NCBI GenBank assembly: GCA_965153355.1
Contig: OZ231126.1
Coordinates: 99,014,001 to 99,078,000, forward strand
Length of the DNA stretch: 64,000 nt
Direction of reading: 5' to 3'
DNA from: Flaccisagitta enflata
Taxonomy: Eukaryota > Chaetognatha > Sagittoidea > Aphragmophora
Below the pieces are notes generated by a model. It searched no databases. It was not told the DNA's origin and saw only the letters and a program-made list of their open reading frames with translations. How positions within the stretch are numbered: position 1 is the stretch's first letter; the number at the start of each line of letters is the position of its first letter. Below are positions 24,326-36,661 of this stretch, one piece after another. Made by a program: the position numbers and the translations under genes.

Positions 24326-26010
24326 CTACCTAGAACATAAGTCTTCGTTCACTTGGACCAAAAACTCATTCCGGCCAGGAATCTCGATGGAGAAAATCTC
24401 AATTTTAAGGGTTATGAAAAAAAAAAAATGGACCCATCCCAGATTTTTGCACAGGGGACCTAAAAAGGCTGTAGAACAAGATTCTGATGTTCATTTTGAC
24501 CTAACTTGAGCCAAACAAAAAAGAAACGGGTTTTAGTGCAAAAAACAGCTATTTTTCCTAAAAAAATTGTATTAAATGAAATATTTTAGCCCTTTTTTTA
24601 CAGAAACATAAAGTACCAATAGTAATTGATATTTGAGTGAATCTAGAACAATTTTGAATAGGTCTCTGAGGTTCTGTAATAGCATTAAAATGCTCAAAAG
24701 TGAAGAAATGACCTATAAAATGTGTAATGTTAGTCTGATAAGCAATGGAAACAATGTCTTATGGTAAAAAACATGTCAAGTATAAGTTTCATCCATCTCC
24801 TGTAAAAAATAGGCGAGTTTTTTGTAAAAAACGCAAAACCGCAATATGCAAATGAGATTAAGTGCTTGTTTTTAGTTTTTTAGCAAAGAACAGTAAAAAT
24901 CATGTTTTTTTCTTTTTATAGAAGCTAAACACAATAACCAATTGTGTTCTTACCTTTCCAAAGCCATTTTTTGCAAAAATCGCATTTTGACCTCATTTGC
25001 ATATTGCGGTTTACGTTTTTCGCTTATCACGGCCATGTTTTTGGCACCAGATAAAATTCACTGATAGTATTTTACCCTAAGAAACTGTTCCAAAACATCA
25101 GTTTTAACAATTTTTAAATTTTTAGGTCATTTCTTCATTTTTCAGCATTTTAATGCTATTTTTGAACCTCATAGACCGATTCAAAATTGTCCTAGATTCA
25201 CTCAATTATCAATTACTATTAGTACTTTATGTTTTTAAAAAAGGGCCAAAACATTTCATTTAATACCATTTTTTTAAAAATAGCTGTTTTTGCACTAAAA
25301 CCCGTTTCTTTTTTGTTTGGCTCAAGTTAGGTCAAAATGAACATCAGAGTCTTATTCTACAGCCTTTGCAGGTCCCCTATGCAAAAATCTGGGATGGGTC
25401 CATTTTTTATCTGGTTTTTTTTAAGAATTTGGCAAGTGAGAATTCTGGCCGATTCAATCATAAAATAATGATAATTCAATTCATATTATGATTTGAATAC
25501 TTCTTCTAACTTCCTGTTGTGGAAATGCCTGCTTCTATGGACCACTGTAATGATTTGAAAAGCTTCTAAGGGATCTTCTGCCAGACCTTGTCACTTAACA
25601 TTTGGTGCAATTTTATGTCAGTCCTTACAGAGTCATAGATTGTCCTTCATGTCTTTATGACCCAGAAATTCTTTGGGGTAATCAGTGTTGAGGAATCAAG
25701 TTAGTAGCCCTTTAACTTTTTTCAGCCTCTGGCGTTTGTTCAGTCAAATACTTTATCTCTAGAAAAGCAAGTGTATGGTGTGATAGATGGCACAAAAAAA
25801 CTGCTCAATTCATTTCTCAATTTTCAAAAATGACAAGCAATCTTCAAACTGCTCTCATTTCAAAACGCTTTGAGCTACCAGGATGGGATGGGACTCAAAT
25901 GAAAGATTTTTTGAAGCTTTTTCTGAATCTCATCAATTTTTCTTACTGATCTTTAATTAAATTGTAGTTATTGATGTTCATAGGTGAACGAAGACTTATG
26001 TTCTAGGTAG
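24326..26010. mobile_element. foldback Tc1/mariner-like element in intron 1
   Basis: Ends are 27-bp perfect inverted repeats (CTACCTAGAACATAAGTC... and the complement), flanked on both sides by TA (24324-24325 and 26011-26012), the Tc1/mariner target duplication. Inside, 24370-24855 pairs with 24930-25465 over roughly 450 bp with some mismatches (for example GGACCCATCCCAGATTTTTG against CAAAAATCTGGGATGGGTCC), so the element is one long hairpin. About 510 bp (25465-25975) on the right side has no left partner. There is no transposase frame, so it is a non-autonomous derivative. Confidence 0.85.
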
Positions 26011-26012
26011 TA

Positions 26013-26376
<364 letters not shown>

Positions 26377-26398
26377 TCCGTCCTCTTATTTGACACAG

Positions 26399-29110
26399 AT
26401 TCATCCTCGAGTGGTCGCCGCCATTCCTCCCCGCCTTGGGCGCCGCTTTTCAGTCTCAGTCCCGATCAGGAGACCACTTCGCCGCCGCCTCAGCCGCCGC
26501 CACCGCCGCCTCCGCCGCCGACGTGGCGGCGCCGGTCGCCGGACGGCGGCGTGCTCACTGAAACCGGCGGCGGCGTTATCGGCGGCGGCGGCAAAGGCTG
26601 CGGCGTGCTCGAAAGCGAAACAACCACCGAAGCCTCCTCCTCTGCCAAATCTCCCGTGAAAGATCATTCCATCCCTAATTCGTCTTCTACTATCGAAAAG
26701 ACAATAAGTACGACGATGATGACAACGATCGCGACGATGACGCCGATGACGACGATGACGACAACGACGAAGGATGAGACGAGGAATCTGCCACCGCCGC
26801 CGCCGCCGCCGCTGCCGCTGCCTGCGCACTCCTCTCTCTCTCCTCCTCCTCCTCGTCCTCCTCCTTTTCCGTTTCATCCTCAGGCAAATTTGGCCGAACA
26901 AATTTATTTCTGCCGTCGCCCGTCCGACTTAAAGTTGAGGGGGGCAGATGGTGGTGGGGAGGTGGTAGAAAAGGAGGAAGAAGAAGAGGAGGAGGAGGAG
27001 GAGCGAGTGGAAAAAGGAGGTGGCAGAGAGAGGAAGGTGGTGGGAGGGTGGGAGGAGGAGGAAGAGGAGGAAAGAAGAGAGGGAGGGAACAGAAGAGAGT
27101 GGATGGATGAAGAAGAGCTGGGAGAGAAGAGAAGGGAAGGAAAGAGAGTGAGGGTGGAGGAAGAAGAAAGAAGAAGAGAGGGAGAGGGAGGGAACAGAGA
27201 GTGGATGGATGAAGAGCAGGGAGAGAAGAGAAGGGAAGGAAAGTTGAGGGCAGATGGTGGGGAGGTGGTAGAAAAGGAGGAAGAAGAGGAGGAGGAGGAG
27301 GAGGAGCGAGTGGAAGGAGGTGGCAGAAGAGAGACGGTGGTGGGAGGGGAGGTGGAGGAAGAGGAAAGAAGAGAGGGAGGGAATAGAGAGTGGATGGATG
27401 AAGAGCGGGGAAGAGAGAAGAGAAGGGAAGGAAAGAGAGTGAGGGTGGAGGCAGAAAAGATAACGAATGAAGTGAAACGGAATAAAGAGACGAGGGGACA
27501 GTGCGTAGGTGGTCTGAGAAGGAAGACAACGAAACAGATCATGACAGAACAGGAGAAGCAATCCAAAGTTCAATCGAGAAAAGAAAAGAGAAGAGAAGAA
27601 CAAGAAAGAGACGAACAAGATAGAAACGTACAATTTAGAGACGAACAAGATAGAGACGAACAAGATAGAAACGTACAATTTAGAGACGAACAAGATGGAA
27701 ATTTGAGGGACCCTCGACGTAAAAAGAATATCGAATGGAAAAGAATGTCACGCGAACAAATAAGTGACATGGTCATGGAGAGAAGTAATGAAGAAGGTGA
27801 AAACAGTAAAAGAGATTTGAGGAAAAGGGTTAGGAGAAAAGGACTTTCTGAGTGCGTAGAAGGAAACCGAGAAGATGAGCGAGAAAGTGAGCGGGTAGAT
27901 GAGTGGGAAGAATATGCGAGTGAAGAGGGGGAAACGGACGAGGAGGAAGACGATGGTGGAAAAGAGTTTAATGAAGGCAGAAACCAAAGGGCGGACCAGG
28001 AAAGAGGAGAGGAAGAGAACGAGGAAGAAAGGAGATATCAAGGAGCTGAATCTGAAGGAGCAGAGGAAGAGGAAGAGGGTGAAGGAGCAGAGGAAGAGGA
28101 AGAGGGTGAAGGAGAGGTGGAGGAACGGGAAGAATGTAAAGAATGGATTCTGGAAGTGGGCGGACCAAACGTCAAAGGTCGAAAAAATGGCGGCTTTGAG
28201 AAAGGTCACTCAAGATGGAACCCAAATGATGGTGATGGAGGAGGAGTAGGAGAAGGGGGAGGGGGAGGAGGAGCAGGTGGGGGAGGAGACCCACGTTGGA
28301 ACCAAACTGACGTCTGGATAGAACATGGAGGAATGACCGAGGAAAGTAGAAAGGAAAGAAGACGTGAAAGAGGAAGTGAACTTTTGAGGGAGGATGAAGA
28401 ACAAGGGGATTGTGGGGATGATTTTGTAACAGTAAGAAGAGAGGAAAAAAGAGGAGGAGGAAGAGAAGGAGGAGGACGAGGAGGAGGAGAAGGGAGGGGA
28501 ATAAGAAGACGGGATAGGAGGCGGACTCTCAAAGGAAATGAAATGTTTAAAGATGAAATTGAGCAGCGAGACCACAAAATTGAGCCCAAAGCAGAAGGAA
28601 AGATAAATGGAAAAGAACACAAGGGCGAGGTCAAAAAACTATATGAACATTCACCTAAAAATCATCCAGTGTGCGATCAAGCTGCGGAAAACCATTCAGA
28701 TTACGATCAACCTGCGGACACTCATCCGAATGACAATCAACCAGCTAAAAATCATCCAGTTTACAATCCGTCAGCTAGCAATCGCAATCATCCAGCTTAC
28801 AATCATACAGAAACTGAAAAATCCGAGTCTTTGCAAAGGGGAAGAAGGTCACCCCGTTTTGATGACATCCTTTGGAAAAATCAAGACTATTTTTATGACA
28901 TTAAGAACGCTAAGGAAATTGATGTTATTCGTAGCCCAAAAATTGACAAAAAAGATTGCGTTTTTGGACGTGTTAAAGAAGTCGTCGCGGAAAGAAAATG
29001 CGGAAATAATTTTGGACAGAACGAATTTGATGTGCAAAGAAAAGATGATGGAACTCAAACAACACCGACCATCAAACGACGTCAGCGCAACGAGTGGCAA
29101 CAGGAGAAAG
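26399..29110 (+). CDS. host gene exon 2 (E/R-rich disordered protein)
   Basis: It starts after the acceptor TTATTTGACACAG (AG 26397-26398) and reads without a stop for 2.7 kb, to a donor AAAG/GTCAGA at 29110 (the frame itself would stop at 29232). It encodes a polyproline segment, a T/M-rich patch, two copies of an E-rich module (26934 on and 27243 on, spaced 309 nt, in frame), RDEQDRNVQF repeats, an acidic domain, and about five ~11-residue units near 28650-28800 (NHPVYNQPA type). A more ordered tail follows (SPRFDDILWKNQDYFYDIK, then VFGRVKEVVAERK). No known domain is recognised. Both phases are 1. The donor has C at +3 and is weak, so the 3' end is less certain than the start. Confidence 0.55.
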
Positions 29111-29469
29111 GTCAGACCGAACATAGCAGACTATTGTTTCCAGGCACAGTAGGCCACGGCAACATTCAAGCGATAATGCATATTAGTAGCATATATGATA
29201 TATTTCACTCGGAGATCTTCCGAATGGTCTAATAACCATATCAAAAAATCTCAAAGACGCCAAAAAAGTATTGAGGACTGACCAATAGACGGACTGACCA
29301 ATGGATAAGCATAGTATGATAGCATGATAGTACACTTTTTTTATAGAATCAAGTTTACCGATATAGGCGGCTCTCGCCGACCGGAAAAAAGTCGTAAATT
29401 GGAGTCATTTTTTCAGGGCATGTTTTTCTATACGTGCATCTCATGATATCTGGTTGACTGCCTCTTTTT

Positions 29470-29686
29470 AGTCGCGTGCTACGCAACTCTACACCCCGCT
29501 TTGTCAGTCCGTCGGTCCATCAGTCCGTCGGTCCGTCCGTCGGTCCATCGGTCCGTCCGTCACACTTTACTTTTTCGGCGTTAATGGGGTTTTTGGCTTT
29601 ACTGCTCCTGCCAAAATGCTCTGCTGACCTCAATTATGGCCCCTGCCCACCCGCACGCGACTGGGATAGCCGTGTATCCGGCCTTG
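29470..29686 (+). mobile_element. family A element nested in family E
   Basis: Hairpin AGTCGCGTGCTACGCAACT, then CCCCGCTTTGTCAGTCCG and TCGG repeats. Distal end CCGCACGCGACTGGG, GTATCCGGCCTTG. It interrupts the E sequence between GACTGCCTC+T tract and TTGTTATTCAATC. Confidence 0.8.
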
Positions 29687-29734
29687 TTGTTATTCAATCT
29701 GTCTCTCTGTGTCTCTTTTTCCTGTTGGTCTTTG

Positions 29735-29837
<103 letters not shown>

Positions 29838-29848
29838 CTCCAAGTGTG

Positions 29849-29910
<62 letters not shown>

Positions 29911-30251
29911 TTCTCTCTCTCTCCTCACAAAGTGAAATGCAAAAGCTAGTGTCACAAAAGCTCAGGTCAATTTGTGTAACATGTTGACTTTTCTCTTCAA
30001 TTACATAACTCCAATTAATGAAAAAAATTGATTTTTGCGAAAATATGAAAAAATAAAAAGAGATTAAAAAAATTAGAAATAAAAAAATAATGATCTTAGA
30101 GACCTCTAGTTGGCGCCATGTAAAAAAGAAAAATTAGCTCTTTCTTAGCTATGAATAGCAAAAAATGTATCATCCCAGTCGGGAAATAGCTCAACTTGCT
30201 CAAGTGCCTCAAATCAAAAATGGAAAATCTGATTTGTCTCCTATGTTTCAA

Positions 30252-30419
30252 CAAGGCCGGATATACGGCAATCCTGTGGCGGACGGTTGGGCAGGAGCAG
30301 TAATGCAAAAACCGCTCGGAATTCAAAAATGTGACGGACCGACAGACCAACCAACAGACCAACCAACCTACCAACCTACCGACCGACACGGCAAGGTGTA
30401 GAGTCGCGTGTCCGCGACT
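30252..30419 (-). mobile_element. family A element nested in family E; filled site
   Basis: On the + strand it runs CAAGGCCGGATATACGGC, GGCGGACGGTTGGGCAGG, (ACCGACAG)(ACCAACC)n, then the hairpin AGTCGCGTGTCCGCGACT (30402-30419). The distal GGCGGAC matches the AGTCGCGGAC form of its own hairpin, not the AGTCGCGTGC form. The same E position at 58440-58447 lacks the insertion. Confidence 0.85.
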
Positions 30420-30924
30420 AAAAAGTCGAATTACGTAATTCGACTTTTTTCCAATAAGAACGTTAGGCTTCAAATCGTCCAAAATTTGAGAACATGCTAA
30501 GAACATTTGAAGGCTTCATTTCTTCAAAAATTTAAGAACATTAGGCTTAAAATCTTAAAAATTTAAGAACATTTTTTTTCTGGGCTTCTTTTTAATCAAT
30601 TGTTCTTTGTAAATAGACAGACTCTGTATCTCTTTTGTGCAGCAAATCATATCTCAATCTATATAGCATGTATCTTCCTACTTTAATTCACTTAGAATGT
30701 TAAAACCTGCTGATTTGTAGTTTCTTAAACTTAAACTAATTAAGAACGCTCTTTATTGAAGGTTAAAAAGTGCGTTTATATTAAGAACAATTTAAGAACG
30801 TTCAAGCCTTGAAACTGCTTAAAATTTAAGAATATTGAAGGGTTGCCCAAAAAATTATGTTCTTATAAATAAAAGTGTATGGTGTAGCACGCAACTAAAT
30901 CTAGTCTTGTTTTTTTTTCATCAG

Positions 30925-31677
30925 GTTTTCAAAGTTTTAAGCCGCTTTCTTCCAACTCTGCGCCCCTCAGTGAGTCACAAACGTCTTTTCGGGTCAAAAC
31001 TGCCTTGAAAACACACACAACATTAGGGCAACAACAGCATAAGCAACAAAAACAACATCAAAAACAACGAGCGCAACAGCGGCTCCCATCAAACCTTAAT
31101 GCTGCCATGTCGAACAACTGGGACTTGGCCATTCGTCGATATAGGGAAAGGTTTGATGAAAACATCAAATCGCGGATGTCATCCTCAGAATCTTCAACTG
31201 AAAAACAAGTGACCAAAACTCCAGTTTCGTCAGTGACACAAACGATGAGAATAAAAACTGTAGCATATGACGATTTGCAATACACAACAACACCAATTCA
31301 GCAGCAATCATTGCCATCAGCTCAGCCACACAACTCATCATTGACCAAACAGCATACATCATCTCTACAACATACATCATCATCAACTCATCATCCCCAC
31401 ATGACATCCTCTTGCCGGTTAAACTCATTGAAGCAGCAAAGCTCATCATCAATAAAACAAGGCACCTCGTCATCATCAATTGGACTGAATACCTCGTCAT
31501 TACCTCAGCAACAGATGTCTTCATCAGCTAAGCAGCATACCTCCTCTGCAATTCAACAGCAAACCTCATCTCCTGTTCAGAAGCAAACCTCATCTTCCAT
31601 TCATCAACTAGCCTCTTCAGTAATTCAGCAGCATACCTCAGCTGCCAATCATCAGCAAAGCACACTGAAACAAAAAG
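30925..31677 (+). CDS. host gene exon 3 (Q/S/H-rich)
   Basis: It follows a strong acceptor (CTTGTTTTTTTTCATCAG, AG 30923-30924), opens in phase 1 and ends at AAAAAG/GTAAGA (31677). It encodes 250 residues: a QQ/KQQ-rich patch, a short helix-like ordered segment NNWDLAIRRYRERFDENIK, then long S/Q/H/T runs (HTSSLQHTSSSTHH type). The donor is close to consensus and the 222-nt intron to exon 4 ends CTTTGTATCAG. Joining restores the frame. Family not recognised. Low-complexity Q/S-rich proteins of this type are often transcriptional or RNA-granule proteins, but that is only compositional inference. Confidence 0.65.
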
Positions 31678-31899
31678 GTAAGATCAAACTTATGTTTATA
31701 ATAAGATATGTTTATGATATAATGTTAAGTCGCGGACATGCTGTTTTCAGTTTGTTTCATGATTGGTTGAAAAGGGGCACAAAACTTCTATTTCATCCAT
31801 AAGAATCAGCTGCATGTACAACATTACTCTGACATGCTTCTGATTTTTTAAGAATTCTCATTCCAATACTCATTAATTATCCTGTCCCCTTTGTATCAG

Positions 31900-32642
31900 A
31901 TTCATTTCATTCTGGGAGAAAAAGTCGGGAGCTTCCAATTTTGAATCAAAGTCAAATTTCAAAACCCATGGAATTCCCCACAATAGGGGATCATCAATGT
32001 CCACAGCAACCTTGCTCACACTCACTTGATCAACGGTTTGACCGGTCATCCTACCAACCATCACACATCTACTCCTCCTCCTTCCCCACTTCATTGAAAA
32101 GAAAGAGACTGTCAACTGCTGGTCTCCCCTCAACTATGAGTGACAGCGCAGCTGCTGATGAAAATGTAATGCTGCAGCATGCAATTGGAATTGTAGAGCC
32201 GCTTTATCAGAAGAAAATATCTAATCATATCAAAGATGGGAACCTTCAAGAACAGAAGGGTCCTGCTGCCGTTATGAAACTGGATTATGCCCGCACAGTC
32301 ACATACCCTGAAAGACTCTCAAATCAATCTAAAATGTACAAAGACAAGGATCATAATAGGTCAACCCTGACCAAAAGGCGGTACAGAATGAGTTTCCCTT
32401 CTGCCACTGCCACAAACAATACTGCTAACCATTGTGCTCAAATCTACACGTCAAGAAGAGCAAAACAAACAATGAATATACATGTCAAGAAGAGCAAAAC
32501 AAACAATGAGTTCCGCTGGAATGCTTTCAACCAAGATCACATCTCCAGAAAAAGACAGAAGTTTGACACTCAAATCATCAACAGCAAAGACAGTATTGTC
32601 TCCAGGAAGTCATCATTTCAAGTCATCAGAAGTTCAACATAA
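31900..32642 (+). CDS. host gene exon 4, terminal
   Basis: It begins after AG 31898-31899, with the split codon completed as GAT, and reads SFHSGRKSRELPILNQSQ through basic, N/S/K-rich sequence (KKSKTNNEFRWNAF, RKRQKFDTQIIN) to TAA at 32640-32642. It adds 246 residues. The basic patches look like nuclear localisation signals (LKRKRL near 32090 and RKRQKF near 32550). No polyadenylation signal (AATAAA) is visible soon after the stop, so the 3' UTR is undefined. With exon 1 from 23707 the joined coding length is 4,791 nt, an exact multiple of three. Confidence 0.65.
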
Positions 32643-33024
32643 TATTGACATATCCCCCAGAAACAGTCAGTATGCAACAAGATCACCAGAAACAGGTCAA
32701 ATTGTCTCAAGGTTGCCCAACTCATAATATATTTGTTTTGATATGAGTGGATGTTTGGAATAACATGGTGCATACTGTGCACTGTTTGAGCAGATGACAA
32801 AGATGATGGGCTCTTTTATGATTTTCTCAATTAAGCATGTCTAGTCAATACACATTTACAATTATCACGCCAAAATTAGCATGTTTTTCCTAAAACTACC
32901 TCAAGAGTAAATCTCTATCATGTCTGAAATTCTTTTCCCTTTCTTCTGAGAGAATGAGTGAGGAAATTGTGGAATCTCAATAACCAACAAGTGTATAAAA
33001 AATTTCCCTCAAATCCATGTATGG
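32643..33024 (+). other. presumed 3' flank of the host gene
   Basis: AT-rich with no frame. It contains the direct target repeat ATGTATGG (33017-33024) of the next element. Confidence 0.4.
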
Positions 33025-33415
33025 TACGCTGAGGAGAATACACTTTTTTTCATACTGGGACCCTGAGGAGGGCCCAGATTTTTTCCATTTTGATATAACT
33101 TATGTATTCTAAAAATTTCAGGACCATAGATGTTCTTAAACATTCATCATATTGCACCTGAAAAATTTTAAAAACTTTTTTCCTCAAATCTGAGGCCAGA
33201 TTCAGATTCCTTGTAAAAAATTATGTCAGATACTATATTTCGTTTTTCCAAAATTTTGTTTTTAAGCTGAAAAAAATGCAAAAAACCTTTAAAATATGGT
33301 TTTTTTAAAAACAAGGTTTTTCTAAATTTTTAGAATACATTAGTTACATCAAAAAAAAAATCTAAGCCCTCCTCAGTGTCCCTGCATAGAAAAAAAGTGT
33401 ATTCTCCTTAGTGTA
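33025..33415. mobile_element. 391-bp TIR MITE with 8-bp target duplication
   Basis: Inverted ends run about 100 bp: TACGCTGAGGAGAATACACT against TACACTAAGGAGAATACACT, then CTGAGGAGGGC, then GATATAACTTATGTATTC against GATGTAACTAATGTATTC. ATGTATGG flanks both sides (33017-33024, 33416-33423). An 8-bp duplication is typical of hAT elements. No transposase. Confidence 0.8.
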
Positions 33416-33512
33416 ATGTATGGTTTGTGCTTTATCAGTAACTAAATGCCATCGGACTTTACTGTGATTGACACATCAGTTTTGTCTCTTTTAGTTCTAC
33501 CAATTCATTCTT

Positions 33513-33749
33513 AGTCACTTGCTAAGCAACTCCATGAGAAGGTGTACCCGTAGGTTCAATGGAAAGAAGGAAGAAAGAAAGCCGGGAAGGTCGGTGATGC
33601 AAAATTGTGGATGTTGTGAAATTGGTTAAAATAATGATTTCTGAGTAGGCACCCGCCCTTATACACCCTCCACTCAATACTCCTGCCCATCCGCATTACT
33701 GCCCCTGCCCACCGCAAGCAACTACTTAATGGCCGTGTATCCGGCCTTG
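33513..33749 (+). mobile_element. family A element, AGTCACTTGC subfamily
   Basis: Hairpin AGTCACTTGCTAAGCAACT at the start. Distal end CCGCAAGCAACTACTT, GTATCCGGCCTTG. The distal motif is GCAAGCAACT where other copies have GCACGCGACT, tracking its own hairpin. The centre lacks the usual TCGG tract and has GAAGGAAGAAAG instead. Confidence 0.8.
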
Positions 33750-35025
33750 TTTGATTATGTATAATGTGCAAAATCCAAATTTTGTTCACACCCAAGCAAA
33801 AGGTGATTTGATTTTAAGAATATTTTTTTTTAACTGTAATTCACATAGTTTCCAGACGTTTTCAAACAAGGCCAACACCTATAAGTTGAGTCGTGGCATG
33901 GGGGGATAGTCTGGGATAGACCACCAGACAGAGGAAGTCTAGGCGACGATATATCGCTGAATTAGTCTGGAAATGAAACTTTCTTTATATTTCCATGAAT
34001 TCAAAGGTCTCTTTTGGCCAAAACAAACGATCCCTTTTTGCTTCCGGCTCTGAAGCCTTCGCGATCAATGAATTCTGAATTAAATTCATTCTCTTTGAAC
34101 TAAAAACCTCGTCCTGACGTCCGCTCCTGACCGGCTTTTAGCTAGAAATCAGAGATTTCATACATATCCTACTAGCTAGAAATTAGCTCCGGATAGGATT
34201 CATTATGACTTGGTGACCCGCTGTGGTAAAATCTACCTACGTACTGACCACCTACCTAGACTCAGTCTGTACAAACCTTACATACATACAGACAAGAGAG
34301 GGGGAGACAGACCCCCTCTCGAGAACCCTAGCCCATTTATCTTGTCACGAAAAAAGTTCCTTCGCCTCGAAAACAGAAAGCCTCAAATTCATAAATTCAA
34401 GTTCGGCGTTCACTCAAAAGAAAAACACAAATCAGAACGAAAACTGATGAAAGACAAATGTTCGAACGATGATGACTAACTAAATGAACGTACTTACGTA
34501 CAACTACACAGACATGAGTACTAACTAAGACTTAATGTCCGTTCGACAGTCAGGGTGTCACTCTAAAGTGGGAATATGAGCGAGCATGATAAGCGAACGA
34601 TGCGAATTAAATTAAGCTGTCCGTATGAAAGGGGAGAGACGTACAGACACTTAGCCGAAAGTGACGGACGGACCGAGCATCGGCCCTACGCATGCACCGT
34701 TGACCGTTTAGGCCTTCTAAGAAATTCGGAAGGAAAGGCCCGGGCGCAAAAACGTACTTCGAACCCTAAAACATTCGAAGTCGAGACAAAGAAATGAAGA
34801 GGAAGGGGGGAAATAGGAGGAGGGGGGAGGCTGAGTGCGCTTTTCCCGGGTCCCGGGCATTGAAATCAGCGCATTCACTCTCTCCCTCAGCCTCAAGCGA
34901 CGCTCTCCTCCTCTGTCCGTCTGGTGCGTATTACGATGATTAAAATCACAAAAAAAAATATATATGATGCCTATAGAAATCACATAGTCAATCATCGTGA
35001 TACGCATAAATAAGTTATGATCATG
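33750..35025. other. no gene assigned
   Basis: Two moderate + frames (34210-34479, 34576-34797) show no motif or splice support. GCTAGAAATCAG/GCTAGAAATTAG occur as a local direct repeat at 34140-34190. The 3' LTR of the adjacent BEL element would be expected here, but I cannot match it to the other flank. Confidence 0.3.
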
Positions 35026-36180
35026 TTAGCTAGACTTGGCTTCAAATGGAGCGTTTCCATCTACCCTTTCAGCCGGCAATTCTGCCATCATCTGGGGTGT
35101 AGGAGCTTTATACACTTTTTGACATGTAACACAACGGTTAATCACACGACGGACAGCCTCCCGCCCTTTCAGGACCCAGTATCGCTGTTGTAATTGATAA
35201 AATATGTGATTTACTCCGGCGTGTCCCTGGAACTGATGTTCGTGTCTAATCAAGCTATCAACCTCTTCACCTTTTGCTGGTAAAATAACTGGGTATTTTG
35301 CATCGTACAAGAGATTCTTGGCATTGCCCAATCTCCCTCCCGCCCTTAACAATCCGCAGCCATCGACAAATGGGTTGAGGACTGTTAAGTCTGGGTTCTT
35401 TGGATTCATGCAAGATGGATTTTTACACAGACCCTCAATTTCCTTTGTAAAACATGCTTGCTGAATACCCAACACAAGCAGCTTTTCAGCATCTCTCATG
35501 TCACCGACAGTGGGACTAAGGTGGATCAATGGAAATTTCTTCTTCCGATTATCACGCCACAAACGGACAAATTTCCTCAGTACGGCAATCCGCCTTATTT
35601 TTGAAGTCCAATCTCCGACAGGTGTTCCAACTTGGACAGCCCAATTGCAAGCTATTTTCTTGGAGCCAATGGTGAGTAGGTTCAGACATATCAATTTCTC
35701 GTTCTTTCCGATGCCCAAATCACGATTTTGATCTGGCCACTCTGAATCTGGCTGACGGAGGAATCCAGGTCCATTAAGGAAGCGGTCCCATTTTGCATCA
35801 GTCGGTTCCAGCCCGCGCGGTTCCAGCCCGCGCGAACAATCATCAGCAGGATTCTCCTCCGTCGAGACGTAGTTCCACTCCTTCACATCTGTCAATTCCA
35901 GGATCTTCATAAGACGATTCCGGATGAATGTGGTAAATCTGGTTTTACCGTCTCGAAGCCACTTGATAACGCATGTGCTGTCGGTCCACATCGTGATCTT
36001 GCTGAATGTGATGCCACTCTCGCGAACAAGCATATCACGAACGACGGCAGCCAACCGCACAGCGGTGAGTTCAAGCCTTGGCATGCTATTCAAATGATTT
36101 TCTTGATCTTTGATAGCAGCCTTCGGGCCATGTTTAGCTAGAACAACGTGGCGCCCCGAGAGAACACAAGACATTTCCAA
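35026..36180 (-). pseudogene. pol: BEL/Pao pol: RNase H and truncated integrase
   Basis: The 384-residue frame opens inside the RNase H domain: MPRLELTAVRLA, then KITMWTDSTCVIKWL with the catalytic D, then ENPADDCSRG (about residues 33-120). This follows the Pao-type order. After a linker comes the integrase H2C2 zinc domain: H-x3-Q-x2-GHAG, then C-V-T-C (HEHQFQGHAGV near 318, NRCVTCQKV near 350). The frame ends at 35026, right where the integrase catalytic core should begin, so the D,D-E domain is missing. It follows the RT part after a 480-nt gap with stops. Not able to integrate by itself. Confidence 0.85.
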
Positions 36181-36661
36181 CTGTTATTTCCCCAAGCCGA
36201 GATCAATGAACTGTATAGGCGACATTGCACACGATCTAAAGATGCTGAGAAGGTGAAGGAGTTGACATTCACTGTGTAGGTTGCAGCTAAAGCACCATCT
36301 GGAGATTTTGATAAGATGTGAGATTCTTTTAAGCCGCCGCCAGTTTTTAAACGATGGCTAGATTATCCATTTGCATGTGCCCATCTCGTGATAATGCTTC
36401 TTATATTATTTTTACTTTCAACAAGGCCTAAAAGTTATAGTTTTGTAGAATCAGAATATATGCTACTTAAATAGTATAATTCATTGTTTTAAAGTCATTT
36501 GTTTGGCCTTTTCTCCGAGCATCGGTAAAATTATCAGTAGCTAAGGTCGTAGGCTACTCCCGAGGACTTTGTCGGCGTCTTGTCGAGGCAGCATCCCATC
36601 CACCGCTTCGCCTTTGTAGTGCCTCACCAACTAATTCCACTGGCTTTCACTAAAGGCTCCT
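36181..36661 (-). pseudogene. damaged RT-RNase H junction
   Basis: On the - strand, BEL-like sequence continues from the RT in a shifted frame with an in-frame stop for about 110 nt (ending near a KVLGVAYDL-like block at 36540). It is then replaced by AT-rich non-retroviral sequence to 36181. The RT connection region is largely lost. Confidence 0.6.

Noticed and set aside
26690-27693. Antisense frames of 220-279 residues opposite exon 2
   Set aside because: They are shadows of the purine-rich coding strand (S/F/L/P-rich) and lack their own splice or start signals.
34210-34797. Two moderate + strand frames between the host gene and BEL
   Set aside because: No motif, no splice context, ordinary length for chance.
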